A stretch of 64,000 bases of DNA from Marinoscillum sp049115815 (GTDB lineage Bacteria; Bacteroidota; Bacteroidia; Cytophagales; Cyclobacteriaceae), in NCBI GenBank assembly GCA_049115815.1, contig JAGDZO010000007.1, positions 186,001 through 250,000 of the forward strand, in the 5' to 3' direction. The translations under genes were made by a program, and so were the position numbers. The notes under the pieces were generated by a model that was not told the DNA's origin, searched no databases, and saw only the letters and a list, made by a program, of their open reading frames with translations. Each line of letters begins with the position of its first letter. The stretch's first letter is position 1. Shown in pieces: positions 43,141-51,232 of this stretch.

Positions 43141-43534
43141 AAGGTTAAAAATGAAAGGTTAAAGCCTCACTGGTAGGGAGTACAAAGAATGGGTTTGACT
43201 GTCTTAGCGGGCGATGAAAAAGTTAGGTTAGTTATTGATTAGTCAATATAATCAAAACCCAGATAATTAGTCGACTAAAGAGGATACTCATAGCAGCACT
43301 TCAGGTAGTCCTTAGCCAATTATGCTAACTATATTTATAGCATTCTCAAGGCCATTTTGGCAGCCCAAAATCAACGTTTAAAGACCTTCAAGCAGCAAAC
43401 GCCTTGACCAGTTTCTTATCCAATAATTTGAATTGACAGATGTGTCAAATTACTTCAATCTCGAATCTCCCTTTGGCATAAAAAAAGAGGATGCCTTTTG
43501 GGACACCCTCTTTTTTACAAAGTTTATATATTCT
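43141..43534. other. Intergenic region between dnaN and the kinase array
   Basis: 394 bp. The right end holds the dnaN terminator (43481-43516); the rest should contain the promoter of the seven-gene array operon, but I found no TAnnTTTG element on the minus strand. An open frame on the plus strand here runs into dnaN antisense and is not a gene. Confidence 0.6.
43481..43516 (-). terminator. Intrinsic terminator of dnaN, probably bidirectional
   Basis: Arms aaaaaagagg (43481-43490) and cctctttttt (43507-43516) pair fully and continue inward with further pairs including two G.U wobbles, around a ccaaaa-type loop. There are A/T runs on both sides, so it can work on either strand. It lies 18 bp past the dnaN stop. 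Confidence 0.85.
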
Positions 43535-44659
43535 TTAAACGTGATTGTTCAGCATTACTGGCATTACCAAAAGCAAAATATCTTCGTTTTCGTCTTGCTC
43601 TGCAGGCAAGATAATACCAGCTCTATTAGGAGCATTCAACTTGAAAGTGATATCAGATGCATCCATGTTGTTGAGCATCTCTATCAAAAACTTAGCGTTG
43701 AAACCGATCTCGATATCTTCCCCGTCATGCTCACATGATAATCGTTCGCTTGCTTCGTTGGAGAAATCCAAATCCTCTGCAGAAATGGTCAATTCACTAC
43801 CAGTGATTTTCAACCTTACCTGATGCGTAGTTTTATTGGCGTAGATCGCAATACGCTTCAATGAACTCAGCAATTCTCCCTTGCTGATATTCATGGTGTT
43901 TTCGTTATCTGAAGGAATAACATTGTCGTAATCAGGGAAACGCTCATCGATCAATCTACAGATCATCTTCACGTTGTTGAAGCTGAAAAATGCATTGGAA
44001 GCATTAAACTCAACATTCACATTGGTATTCTCAGCAGGCAATGTTGCTTTAAGTAAAGTCAATGCCTTACGAGGAATGATCATGGTATGCGCCATATCTG
44101 AAGCAATATCCACTCTCCTGTATCTTATCAATCTGTGACTATCAGTAGCTACGAAAGTAGCATTGGTCTCGTCCAATTTGATGTAGACACCAGTCATAGC
44201 TGGTCTTAGCTCGTCATTGCTCGTAGCATATATGGTGCTATTGATAGCTTGCGCCAATACGCCTGACGACATATTCACGGCATAGCCATCAGACACAGTA
44301 GGAACTTTAGGGAAGTCCGTTGCATTCTCACCTGACAACTTATAACGTCCATTGTCACTATTGATCTCGATGCTGTAGGTATCAGAATCGATAGAAAACG
44401 TAACTGGTTGCTCCGGTAAATTCCTCAGCGTTTCCAACAGAATCTTAGCCGGAATTGCGATACTGCCATCTTCTTTAGCCTCCACCTCAAGCTCGGTAAT
44501 CATGCTTGTCTGCAAGTCTGAAGCTGTGATTGTAAGCGTACCATCGCTTATTTCAAACAAAAAATTCTCAAGAATTGGAACTACCGGATTGGTAGTAATC
44601 ACGCCGTTGATCGAGGCTAGCTGCTTGAGTAGGTATGATGATGATACTATAAATTTCAT
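43535..44659 (-). CDS. dnaN: DNA polymerase III sliding clamp (beta subunit)
   Basis: A 374-residue ring-forming clamp that tethers the replicative polymerase. Three repeated clamp domains are evident: 1-120 (KFIVSSSYLLKQLASINGVI), 127-245 and 250-374, with the C-terminal LLLVMPVMLNNHV forming the usual clamp end (PMRL-type). Conserved YATSNDELRPAMTGVYI, ATDSHRLIRYR and CRLIDERFPDYDNVIP are present. No dnaA or recF lies next to it, so the gene is not in the classic origin cluster, as is common in Bacteroidota. Confidence 0.98.
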   Translation of the reverse strand: MKFIVSSSYLLKQLASINGVITTNPVVPILENFLFEISDGTLTITASDLQTSMITELEVEAKEDGSIAIPAKILLETLRNLPEQPVTFSIDSDTYSIEINSDNGRYKLSGENATDFPKVPTVSDGYAVNMSSGVLAQAINSTIYATSNDELRPAMTGVYIKLDETNATFVATDSHRLIRYRRVDIASDMAHTMIIPRKALTLLKATLPAENTNVNVEFNASNAFFSFNNVKMICRLIDERFPDYDNVIPSDNENTMNISKGELLSSLKRIAIYANKTTHQVRLKITGSELTISAEDLDFSNEASERLSCEHDGEDIEIGFNAKFLIEMLNNMDASDITFKLNAPNRAGIILPAEQDENEDILLLVMPVMLNNHV

Positions 44660-44839
44660 AAAATGCGAATTTCAAATGGAACGCAAATTTAACCCGATTT
44701 ATTCATTTGAAAAACGAATGATAAACGAAAACACTCACTTATTCAAATTGAATTGATCACTCCTGAATTTAATCGAATTTGCGGGGTGCGAATCAAAGCC
44801 AATTGCTACGAGGTTTAGCATACTTTTAGAAAGGACTAA

Positions 44840-45727
44840 CTAGTCAGATAGCCTGAAATCTGAGGATGATTTCAAGATACTTCCCATACGTTTTTCGTCT
44901 ATCACCATCAAGGCGCCATCATTTACTCTCGCTAGATAAAATCGCTCATCGGCGTATTGTGGGAAAATGTCAATAGCAATCGGCTCTTCAGAATTAATCG
45001 TAGATATAGTCAGATTAGCCAAAGGAGAAGTCTGAGCAAGGCTATCATATCTAGCGAAACGACCTTCACTTACCCATTCATTGACTTGAAAGACTTGAAA
45101 CTGATTGAGGTATTCCACTACACTATTGGAGTCCAGCTGAGCCACATCTTTGACGGTGAAAAAATTCTCATCAAAAGAAATGGACAATTCCCTCCTCGAC
45201 TCATCTGTATAGTTGAGGTTCAATTCTTGAATCGTCCTCCAGCTGGCATCCAACAACAACCTATCCCTCCACTGATCAGGAGCCAATTCAAAGATGCCGC
45301 CTAGAAACTCATTGTAGCCCGGAATATGAACCTCAAAACGCTCCTCTCCAGCCACAAAATATGTCTTGGTTTTAGTGGGGTTCGATGATACGCTAAACGC
45401 TACCTCATCATTGATTTTCACTTCTAATGTCTCGCCGTAATATTCGTTCACAGGTTTCTTCACTGCCACTCGCTGCATGATCGATATCAATAGCTGTATC
45501 AAATTTGGGTCGGCAGGATATTGATTATTCACCAACCAAACCTCTCCATTCTTAGTCAAAGACAGTTCTCCGATCGACACGCGCTGGATTTCACTTATTT
45601 CTTCTATGGCAAATCTGTTCTCATCGAAGGACACTTTTTTGGTATTTTTAGGCGTAAAGGCTATCACCAGATTGACGACTAAAAGCCCAACAAATGCTAT
45701 GAGGAGGTTCTGATTGGTTCGTCTCAT
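44840..45727 (-). CDS. DUF4340 protein of the gliding ABC operon
   Basis: A 295-residue protein with an N-terminal membrane anchor (about 5-22, NLLIAFVGLLVVNLVIAF) and a periplasmic DUF4340 region (VSIGELSLTKNGEVWLVNNQYPADPNLIQLLISIMQRV). Such genes often follow GldG-like genes, which supports co-function with the ABC transporter. ATG 45727 lies directly after the gldG stop; a longer frame up to 45775 sits inside gldG. Confidence 0.87.
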   Translation of the reverse strand: MRRTNQNLLIAFVGLLVVNLVIAFTPKNTKKVSFDENRFAIEEISEIQRVSIGELSLTKNGEVWLVNNQYPADPNLIQLLISIMQRVAVKKPVNEYYGETLEVKINDEVAFSVSSNPTKTKTYFVAGEERFEVHIPGYNEFLGGIFELAPDQWRDRLLLDASWRTIQELNLNYTDESRRELSISFDENFFTVKDVAQLDSNSVVEYLNQFQVFQVNEWVSEGRFARYDSLAQTSPLANLTISTINSEEPIAIDIFPQYADERFYLARVNDGALMVIDEKRMGSILKSSSDFRLSD

Positions 45728-45728
45728 T

Positions 45729-47411
45729 CTAGAATTGGTTCCTTTTCCTGCGTAAGACCATTTTGAAAATTCCAAAAGCCAACAACACCAAGATTGGTAG
45801 CACCAAATTAATAACCTGCCATTTGGTACGTTCTTGCTTGATTTTAACCTTATCCAATGGCCTGATTTTTAAGTCTTTAGCCCTACTTTGGATCAATCCA
45901 TCTTCGTCAAGCAAATAGTCTATAAGATTGATAACTAAAGCCTCATTGGCGTATGTTTTTTGACTATATGGTTCCACTCCGATAGGTAACGGATTTCCAT
46001 CTTCTAAGCTCAATTCATTCCTAATCAGGTCGCCATCAGCAATGACGGCTATTTTATTTGGTAGACTTTGATCAATCACTTCGTCTTTACCAAATCCTGC
46101 TGGAGGGATTCTATTCTTAAACAATGAAGTGAATTCACCCTCAAGTAAATAACCTATTGGTTTTGGCCCACTCTGAAAGCGTTCGGGCAGCAACTCAGAT
46201 TGGAGATCATTGAAGCTTACTGTAATTGGTGCGCCCATCACCTTGGTATTGGCTGAGGTCATCAGCAAAGGAGTCTTCTTCACCCCAACTGCCTTCACAG
46301 TATCTACGGTAGATGCAAAGCGAGCCATCACTGCATCCATACCCTTCACTACAGGATGATCTCCATAGTTGGTTATGATTGGGAAGTAAGGCCAAGGAAG
46401 CATTCTGATTTGAGCCTGATCTCCTATATTTCCGGCTACCACTGGGAAGTCTCCACAGTTGAGATCAACTACAAAATTTTGATTGATGCGTACCCCATAT
46501 CTGAAAAGAAGGTCTTGCAACCTAGTGTCATAAGGAATAGCCACCGTACCCTCTCCAGACGCCTCTGCCATCTTTACACTCAGGGCATCAATGAAAATAG
46601 CTAGTCGCCCTCCATTCATTACATATTGATCCAGAAGGTAGTTTTCTCGTTCGGAAAAAGCCGTTGTTGGTTTGGGGAGTATTAGGAGATCATAGCCGGT
46701 AATTGGTGTGGTTCTGCTAGGCAGGTCTATTCTGAATAGATCGTATTTAGACAAAATCAAATTGGTCAAACCTGCAAGCTGGGTGGTGTCTGGTTCTCCA
46801 TGCCCCAATACCAATCCTACACGCTTTCTGGAGTCACTCATCAATTGTTGTAGCCCATTGGCAAACTCATATTCCAATGTCTCGATGGACTGATTGATGA
46901 TATCTTCTGGTCCAGAACTCCGATTTCCCTTGAGCAGATTCAGGGCCAGCTCTCGTCCACCCATAGATATAACCGCGCCCGGGAAAACTAACTTCTGAGA
47001 ACTTTGCCCGTCCTTGGTATAGTTGAGATTGGTTGGCTGTAATCCTAACTCGATCAGACCTTGATAAAACTGATTCCTTGCTCTTGAACTCTCAGCTTGA
47101 GAGGGATCTGTAATCTTGATATCAAGATTCACGGATGTGTAAACAGAAAACTCTTCAAGTAATTCTGTTATAGCTGTCTGAAATCGCTTGAAGTTGGAAG
47201 GCAATTCACCACCCAAATAAACTTCTATTAAGACATCTTCATCCAAACGCTCTAAAACGGACTGAGTAGGATCACCAATAGTGTATCGCTTCTCTTCCGT
47301 GATATCCAATCGAAGTGGGTATCGATCGCTGAGTTGAAGCACCAGGGCAATCAGCAGCAATCCAACACCAAACTGCAGTAGCAACCCTATCTTATAGTTA
47401 GCATCTTTCAT
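45729..47411 (-). CDS. gldG: Gliding-associated ABC transporter substrate-binding component GldG
   Basis: A 560-residue membrane-anchored protein. An N-terminal helix (13-31, LLLQFGVGLLLIALVLQL), a long periplasmic domain with a Thioredoxin-like/GldG N-part (EEDVLIEVYLGGELPSNFKRF) and a GATase-like middle (KRVGLVLGHGEPDT, YDLLILPKPTTAFSERENYLLDQYVMNGGRLAIFID), and a C-terminal helix (about 530-552). Works with GldA and GldF, and is required for gliding in Flavobacterium. It overlaps gldF by 4 bp (ATGA). Confidence 0.94.
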   Translation of the reverse strand: MKDANYKIGLLLQFGVGLLLIALVLQLSDRYPLRLDITEEKRYTIGDPTQSVLERLDEDVLIEVYLGGELPSNFKRFQTAITELLEEFSVYTSVNLDIKITDPSQAESSRARNQFYQGLIELGLQPTNLNYTKDGQSSQKLVFPGAVISMGGRELALNLLKGNRSSGPEDIINQSIETLEYEFANGLQQLMSDSRKRVGLVLGHGEPDTTQLAGLTNLILSKYDLFRIDLPSRTTPITGYDLLILPKPTTAFSERENYLLDQYVMNGGRLAIFIDALSVKMAEASGEGTVAIPYDTRLQDLLFRYGVRINQNFVVDLNCGDFPVVAGNIGDQAQIRMLPWPYFPIITNYGDHPVVKGMDAVMARFASTVDTVKAVGVKKTPLLMTSANTKVMGAPITVSFNDLQSELLPERFQSGPKPIGYLLEGEFTSLFKNRIPPAGFGKDEVIDQSLPNKIAVIADGDLIRNELSLEDGNPLPIGVEPYSQKTYANEALVINLIDYLLDEDGLIQSRAKDLKIRPLDKVKIKQERTKWQVINLVLPILVLLAFGIFKMVLRRKRNQF

Positions 47412-48133
47412 TTTCTCCAGCCAAGGATTAGTTGTGTAGACAATAACATGAGGGCAATTAATCCACAGAAATAAGTCAAATCACTCATATCCAATAGTCC
47501 TCGACTGAGCCATGTATAGTGAGACATAATTCCCAAACTGGAGATAAAATATGACCAATCAGACCAAAGATTGATTCCTGCTAAGGCATCAAAACCGGAA
47601 TAAAAAAAGAAGCACAAAAAGGCAGCTAATATGAATGATACAATTTGATTGCCCGTCAAGGCTGAAGCAAATATCCCGATGGCTGTGAATACTCCTCCGA
47701 GCATTACCAAACCAATGTAGGAACCGATCACTCCGGAGGTATCGATGTTGCCGGCAGGGCTTCCTAGGCTACTAAGTGAGAAATAGTAAATCAAGGTCGG
47801 TAAGACCGAAAAGAAAACCAGAAAGAATCCAGCCAAAAACTTACCAAATACGATCTGAGCATCACTCAGAGGGAGCGTTTGTAGGAGCTCAATGGTGCCT
47901 GTGCGTTTTTCCTCTGCAAAGGTTCGCATAGTAATAGCTGGAATCAAAAACATAAACATATACGGCCCCAAACTAAAGAGCGGCTCCATGCTTGCATAGC
48001 CATAGTCGAGCACATTGGTATCAGGGAAAACCCACATGAGCATACCCATACCAATCAAAAACACTCCAATCACCACATAAGCAATGAGTGAATTGAGGAA
48101 GTCGTTTATCTCTTTTAGAAATATGCTGATCAT
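47408..48133 (-). CDS. gldF: Gliding-associated ABC transporter permease GldF
   Basis: A 241-residue inner-membrane permease of the ABC-2 type with six hydrophobic segments (about 14-38, 55-72, 98-120, 135-160, 168-190 and 215-236) and the conserved TMRTFAEEKRTGTIELLQTLPLSDAQIVFGKFLAG. It overlaps gldA and gldG by 4 bp each. Confidence 0.95.
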   Translation of the reverse strand: MISIFLKEINDFLNSLIAYVVIGVFLIGMGMLMWVFPDTNVLDYGYASMEPLFSLGPYMFMFLIPAITMRTFAEEKRTGTIELLQTLPLSDAQIVFGKFLAGFFLVFFSVLPTLIYYFSLSSLGSPAGNIDTSGVIGSYIGLVMLGGVFTAIGIFASALTGNQIVSFILAAFLCFFFYSGFDALAGINLWSDWSYFISSLGIMSHYTWLSRGLLDMSDLTYFCGLIALMLLSTQLILGWRK

Positions 48134-49035
48134 TTCTTATTTCCGGTGAGTTGACGAAATACTTGCTCCAAAGACTGCTCAGATTTATTGAGACTAATCA
48201 ATGGTAAGTCATTAGCTGAGGTGATTCTTAAAATTTCATTTCTCAGATCTTGACGCTCCGACGAAATGTGGTAACTGTTGTTTTCCATGCCTACCACGAC
48301 CAGTCCTTCTGCTTCAAAAAGCTTGGTATCTATTTTGGTCTCAAAGGTGACGACCATAGTATTAGAATCTGCCACTGATTGTCGCAAACTGGAAATATTA
48401 TCATTTGCCACGACCTGACCGGAATCAATGATCACCACCTGGTCGCAGATTGACTCTACTTCTTGCATTATATGAGTAGACAAAATCACAGTTTTGTCTT
48501 TGCTCATATCCTTTATGACTCGCCTGATTTCCAGAATCTGATTGGGATCTAATCCTGAAGTGGGCTCATCTAAAATCAGCACCTTCGGATCGTGGATCAA
48601 AGCCTTGGCCATCCCCACTCTCTGGCGGTATCCTTTAGACAATGTGCCAATCTTTTTGCCACTTTCCTTTTGCAGTCCTACCAACGCTATCATCTCCTCC
48701 ACTCTATCCTTCACACTTGACAAGCCATAAGACCTACCAATAAAAGACAGAAACTCCCTCACATACATATCCAGGTACATTGGGTTGTGCTCGGGCAAAT
48801 ATCCGATCATTCTTTTCACCTCCAAAGGACAACTCACTACACTGACGCCATCCACCAATACATCGCCAGAAGTAGGCCTCAAGAATCCAGTGGCCATCTT
48901 CATCGTAGTGGATTTCCCTGCACCATTTGGCCCAAGAAATCCTGTAATCACCCCACTTGACGCCTCGAATGAAACATCATCCACTGCGGTTTGAGTACCG
49001 AATACTTTGGTAAGATTGAGAATAGATACAGACAT
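48130..49035 (-). CDS. gldA: Gliding-associated ABC transporter ATPase GldA
   Basis: A 301-residue ABC ATPase: Walker A GPNGAGKST near 35-43, signature LSKGYRQRVGMAKAL, Walker B VLILDEPTSGLDPNQ, and a histidine in the switch VILSTHIMQEVE. The C-terminal 80 residues are the DUF4162-like tail of this class. It drives the GldF/GldG transporter; in F. johnsoniae gldA lies apart from gldFG, here all three are contiguous. It follows the SDR gene by 7 bp. Confidence 0.95.
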   Translation of the reverse strand: MSVSILNLTKVFGTQTAVDDVSFEASSGVITGFLGPNGAGKSTTMKMATGFLRPTSGDVLVDGVSVVSCPLEVKRMIGYLPEHNPMYLDMYVREFLSFIGRSYGLSSVKDRVEEMIALVGLQKESGKKIGTLSKGYRQRVGMAKALIHDPKVLILDEPTSGLDPNQILEIRRVIKDMSKDKTVILSTHIMQEVESICDQVVIIDSGQVVANDNISSLRQSVADSNTMVVTFETKIDTKLFEAEGLVVVGMENNSYHISSERQDLRNEILRITSANDLPLISLNKSEQSLEQVFRQLTGNKK

Positions 49036-49042
49036 CAGAAGA

Positions 49043-49741
49043 TTACTTGCCTTTAGGTCGTAAAGGTCGTATTTCTAAATCAACTGGGAGATAGTTTTCG
49101 TGAGTATTGAGCAAATCAATTACAGATTTGGCCACATCCTGCGGGCGCATCATATGATCATGCGCATCAATTTCATCTATAGCATCAAAAAACTGAGTGC
49201 TAGTGCTTCCCGGATAGACATTGGATACCTTGATTCCAAAATCACGCAATTCCATAAATAAAGAGTGACCGAAACCTGTCACGGCATGTTTGGTAGCCAC
49301 ATATGCGGACATATTCTTGACAGGATTTCGACCTGCAACAGAACTAATATTGACAATGTGTCCTTGGTCCATAGCCTTCATCTGAGGAACAACCGCTCTA
49401 ATACAGTACATGAGTCCGTGTACATTTACGTCAAACATCCCCTTCCAGTCTTCAATGCTTAGTTCGTCCACCGCACCTATTACTCCGTATCCTGCATTGT
49501 TCACCAAGAAATGAATCTGATCTCCTAAAATCTCAACACTTTGATTAAACGCCGATTGAACCTCTTCGTAGCTCGCTACATCCACCTCTACATGATAGAA
49601 CCTTTCATCAGCTATGGGAGGAGCCGATCTACTCCATCCCGCTACCTTCACACCAGCATTGATAAGCTGTTTAGCCACTTCCAATCCGATACCTTTACTG
49701 GCTCCAGTCACTATCGCACTTTTTCCTTTCAAATACTCCAT
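49043..49741 (-). CDS. Short-chain dehydrogenase/reductase
   Basis: A 232-residue classical SDR: NAD(P)-binding TGASKGIG at 12-19, NNAG at 81-84, catalytic S134, Y147 and K151 (SAYVATKH). The substrate is unknown. ATG 49741 gives the standard N-terminus; the frame extends 16 codons upstream to 49789 with no similarity. It is the first gene of the SDR-gldA-gldF-gldG-DUF4340 unit, with only 7 bp to gldA. Confidence 0.92.
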   Translation of the reverse strand: MEYLKGKSAIVTGASKGIGLEVAKQLINAGVKVAGWSRSAPPIADERFYHVEVDVASYEEVQSAFNQSVEILGDQIHFLVNNAGYGVIGAVDELSIEDWKGMFDVNVHGLMYCIRAVVPQMKAMDQGHIVNISSVAGRNPVKNMSAYVATKHAVTGFGHSLFMELRDFGIKVSNVYPGSTSTQFFDAIDEIDAHDHMMRPQDVAKSVIDLLNTHENYLPVDLEIRPLRPKGK

Positions 49742-49855
49742 TTTACAAATCGGGCTTAAGAACGCAATAATGTTTGTTTTTATTTTCAATCACAACATCT
49801 AAACAAGTACAATTGATCCTAGTTGTAATCCATAAATGCAATTTAACTTCGCTAA

Positions 49856-50383
49856 ATGATCACGATCGTCAGCAGTACCAACCGAAACGAAGCGCTATCC
49901 TATAGAATCAGCCTGAAATACCAAGAGATACTGAAGGATCTAGGGGAAGAAAGCACCATCCTCGATCTCAATCAGCTTCCGGCTGATTTCACCAACACAG
50001 CGCTTTATGAAAATGCTGGCAAGAATGAATCTTTCAATATTTTCAGAAGAGCGATGAAAGACGCCAAAAAGTATCTTTTCGTGGTGCCAGAATACAATGG
50101 ATCATTTCCTGGTGTGCTGAAAGCCTTTATCGATGGACTAGAATATCCCAATACTTTTACCAATAAGAAATGTGCCTTGGTTGGTCTTTCTTCTGGCATT
50201 CAAGGCGCAGGATTGGCGCTGAGCCACTTGACCGATATTTTCAATTATTGCGGAATGAGCGTATTGGCACAGAAACCAAAATTGGCACATATAGAAAAGC
50301 ACATTGACGAAAGCTTCAATATCACCAATGTGCTTTATCGCGACTTACTAGAGGAGCAAGCCAACCTACTTGTCAAATTTTAA
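49856..50383 (+). CDS. NADPH-dependent FMN reductase
   Basis: A 175-residue flavodoxin-like protein. The FMN phosphate loop SSTNRNEALSYRIS is at the N-terminus, and VPEYNGSFPGVLKAFIDGL near 85-103 is the classic NAD(P)H:FMN/azoreductase motif. Probably reduces FMN or quinones in the cytoplasm. ATG 49856. It converges with the hydroxylase gene, overlapping it by 4 bp. Confidence 0.92.
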   Translation: MITIVSSTNRNEALSYRISLKYQEILKDLGEESTILDLNQLPADFTNTALYENAGKNESFNIFRRAMKDAKKYLFVVPEYNGSFPGVLKAFIDGLEYPNTFTNKKCALVGLSSGIQGAGLALSHLTDIFNYCGMSVLAQKPKLAHIEKHIDESFNITNVLYRDLLEEQANLLVKF

Positions 50384-51021
50384 TCCTTTTCTGGAGGAAC
50401 GGTATCGAAAATCACATCCCAAAGGAGAGTAGAAACACCAAAGGCTAAATCTTCCGGATGCTTATAATGGTGTAGGGCATGATACTTCCATAGCTTTCTA
50501 AACGGAGCAAACTTCGGAGGTTTGACTACATGCTGAGCATAGTGCAGGGATATATAAAACAGATATCCAGCCACAAACCCTGGGAAAAATGCCATTGCCA
50601 TTTGGCCCATAATTAGATAATACAAGCTAAATAGAGCAGCCATCATAATCAATGCCGGAACGGGAGGCATAGCTAGTCTAGTTGGATCCTTCGGGTATTG
50701 GTGATGAATGCCATGACCCAAATGCTGTACTTTTTTCCAAAAAGGACTTTCAGTATCAGTGTGATAAACGAATCTATGAATAGCATACTCCGCAAATGTC
50801 CAAAAAATCCACCCCGCACCAAAGCACAGGATATAGGAAATGGCGCTCAACTGTGGAAGTCCCAAGTAAACAAAAGCGCAAATAATTAAGAAATGCATCG
50901 TCATGGGAACCGCGATGTGGGTTCTAGTGAGACGTTCCAGCCAACCTTTTTTGAACAGATCATCTGTTCCTTCATTTTTCGGACGAAGGTGAGCGGGTAT
51001 CTGATAAAATTGATTCTCCAT
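50380..51021 (-). CDS. Fatty acid hydroxylase/sterol desaturase-type membrane protein
   Basis: A 213-residue membrane protein with about four hydrophobic segments and the histidine clusters that bind the di-iron centre: HRFVYH near 82-87, HLGHGIHHQYP near 100-110, HYAQHV near 160-165 and HALHHYKH near 180-187. The pattern is closest to fatty acid 2-hydroxylase/Scs7-type enzymes, so hydroxylation of a membrane lipid or sphingolipid is the best guess. No cytochrome b5 domain is fused. Confidence 0.88.
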   Translation of the reverse strand: MENQFYQIPAHLRPKNEGTDDLFKKGWLERLTRTHIAVPMTMHFLIICAFVYLGLPQLSAISYILCFGAGWIFWTFAEYAIHRFVYHTDTESPFWKKVQHLGHGIHHQYPKDPTRLAMPPVPALIMMAALFSLYYLIMGQMAMAFFPGFVAGYLFYISLHYAQHVVKPPKFAPFRKLWKYHALHHYKHPEDLAFGVSTLLWDVIFDTVPPEKD

Positions 51022-51232
51022 AATTACGGCAAAAGAGGACTTTCTAGGTTACAAATGCAATGATTAATGTCAGTTATTCTAACAGAATGATTCAATTAAA
51101 ATGAAATAAAATCCATATTAAATACCTCTGTATTGCTCTCAATAACGCCGAAATCAAAATTTAGTTTTGTTTTATAATCACTAGCTATGACAAAAAATGT
51201 GTAGATTATTCATTCACTAAACTAATCCGAAT

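Noticed and set aside
44684..44691. TAAATTTG on the minus strand before dnaN as a promoter -7 box
   Set aside because: No TTG at a permitted distance upstream, so the match is to one half of the consensus only.
51162..51169. TAGTTTTG before the TonB receptor as a promoter -7 box
   Set aside because: The nearest TTG is 26 bases upstream, outside the 17-23 range; kept out of the feature list.
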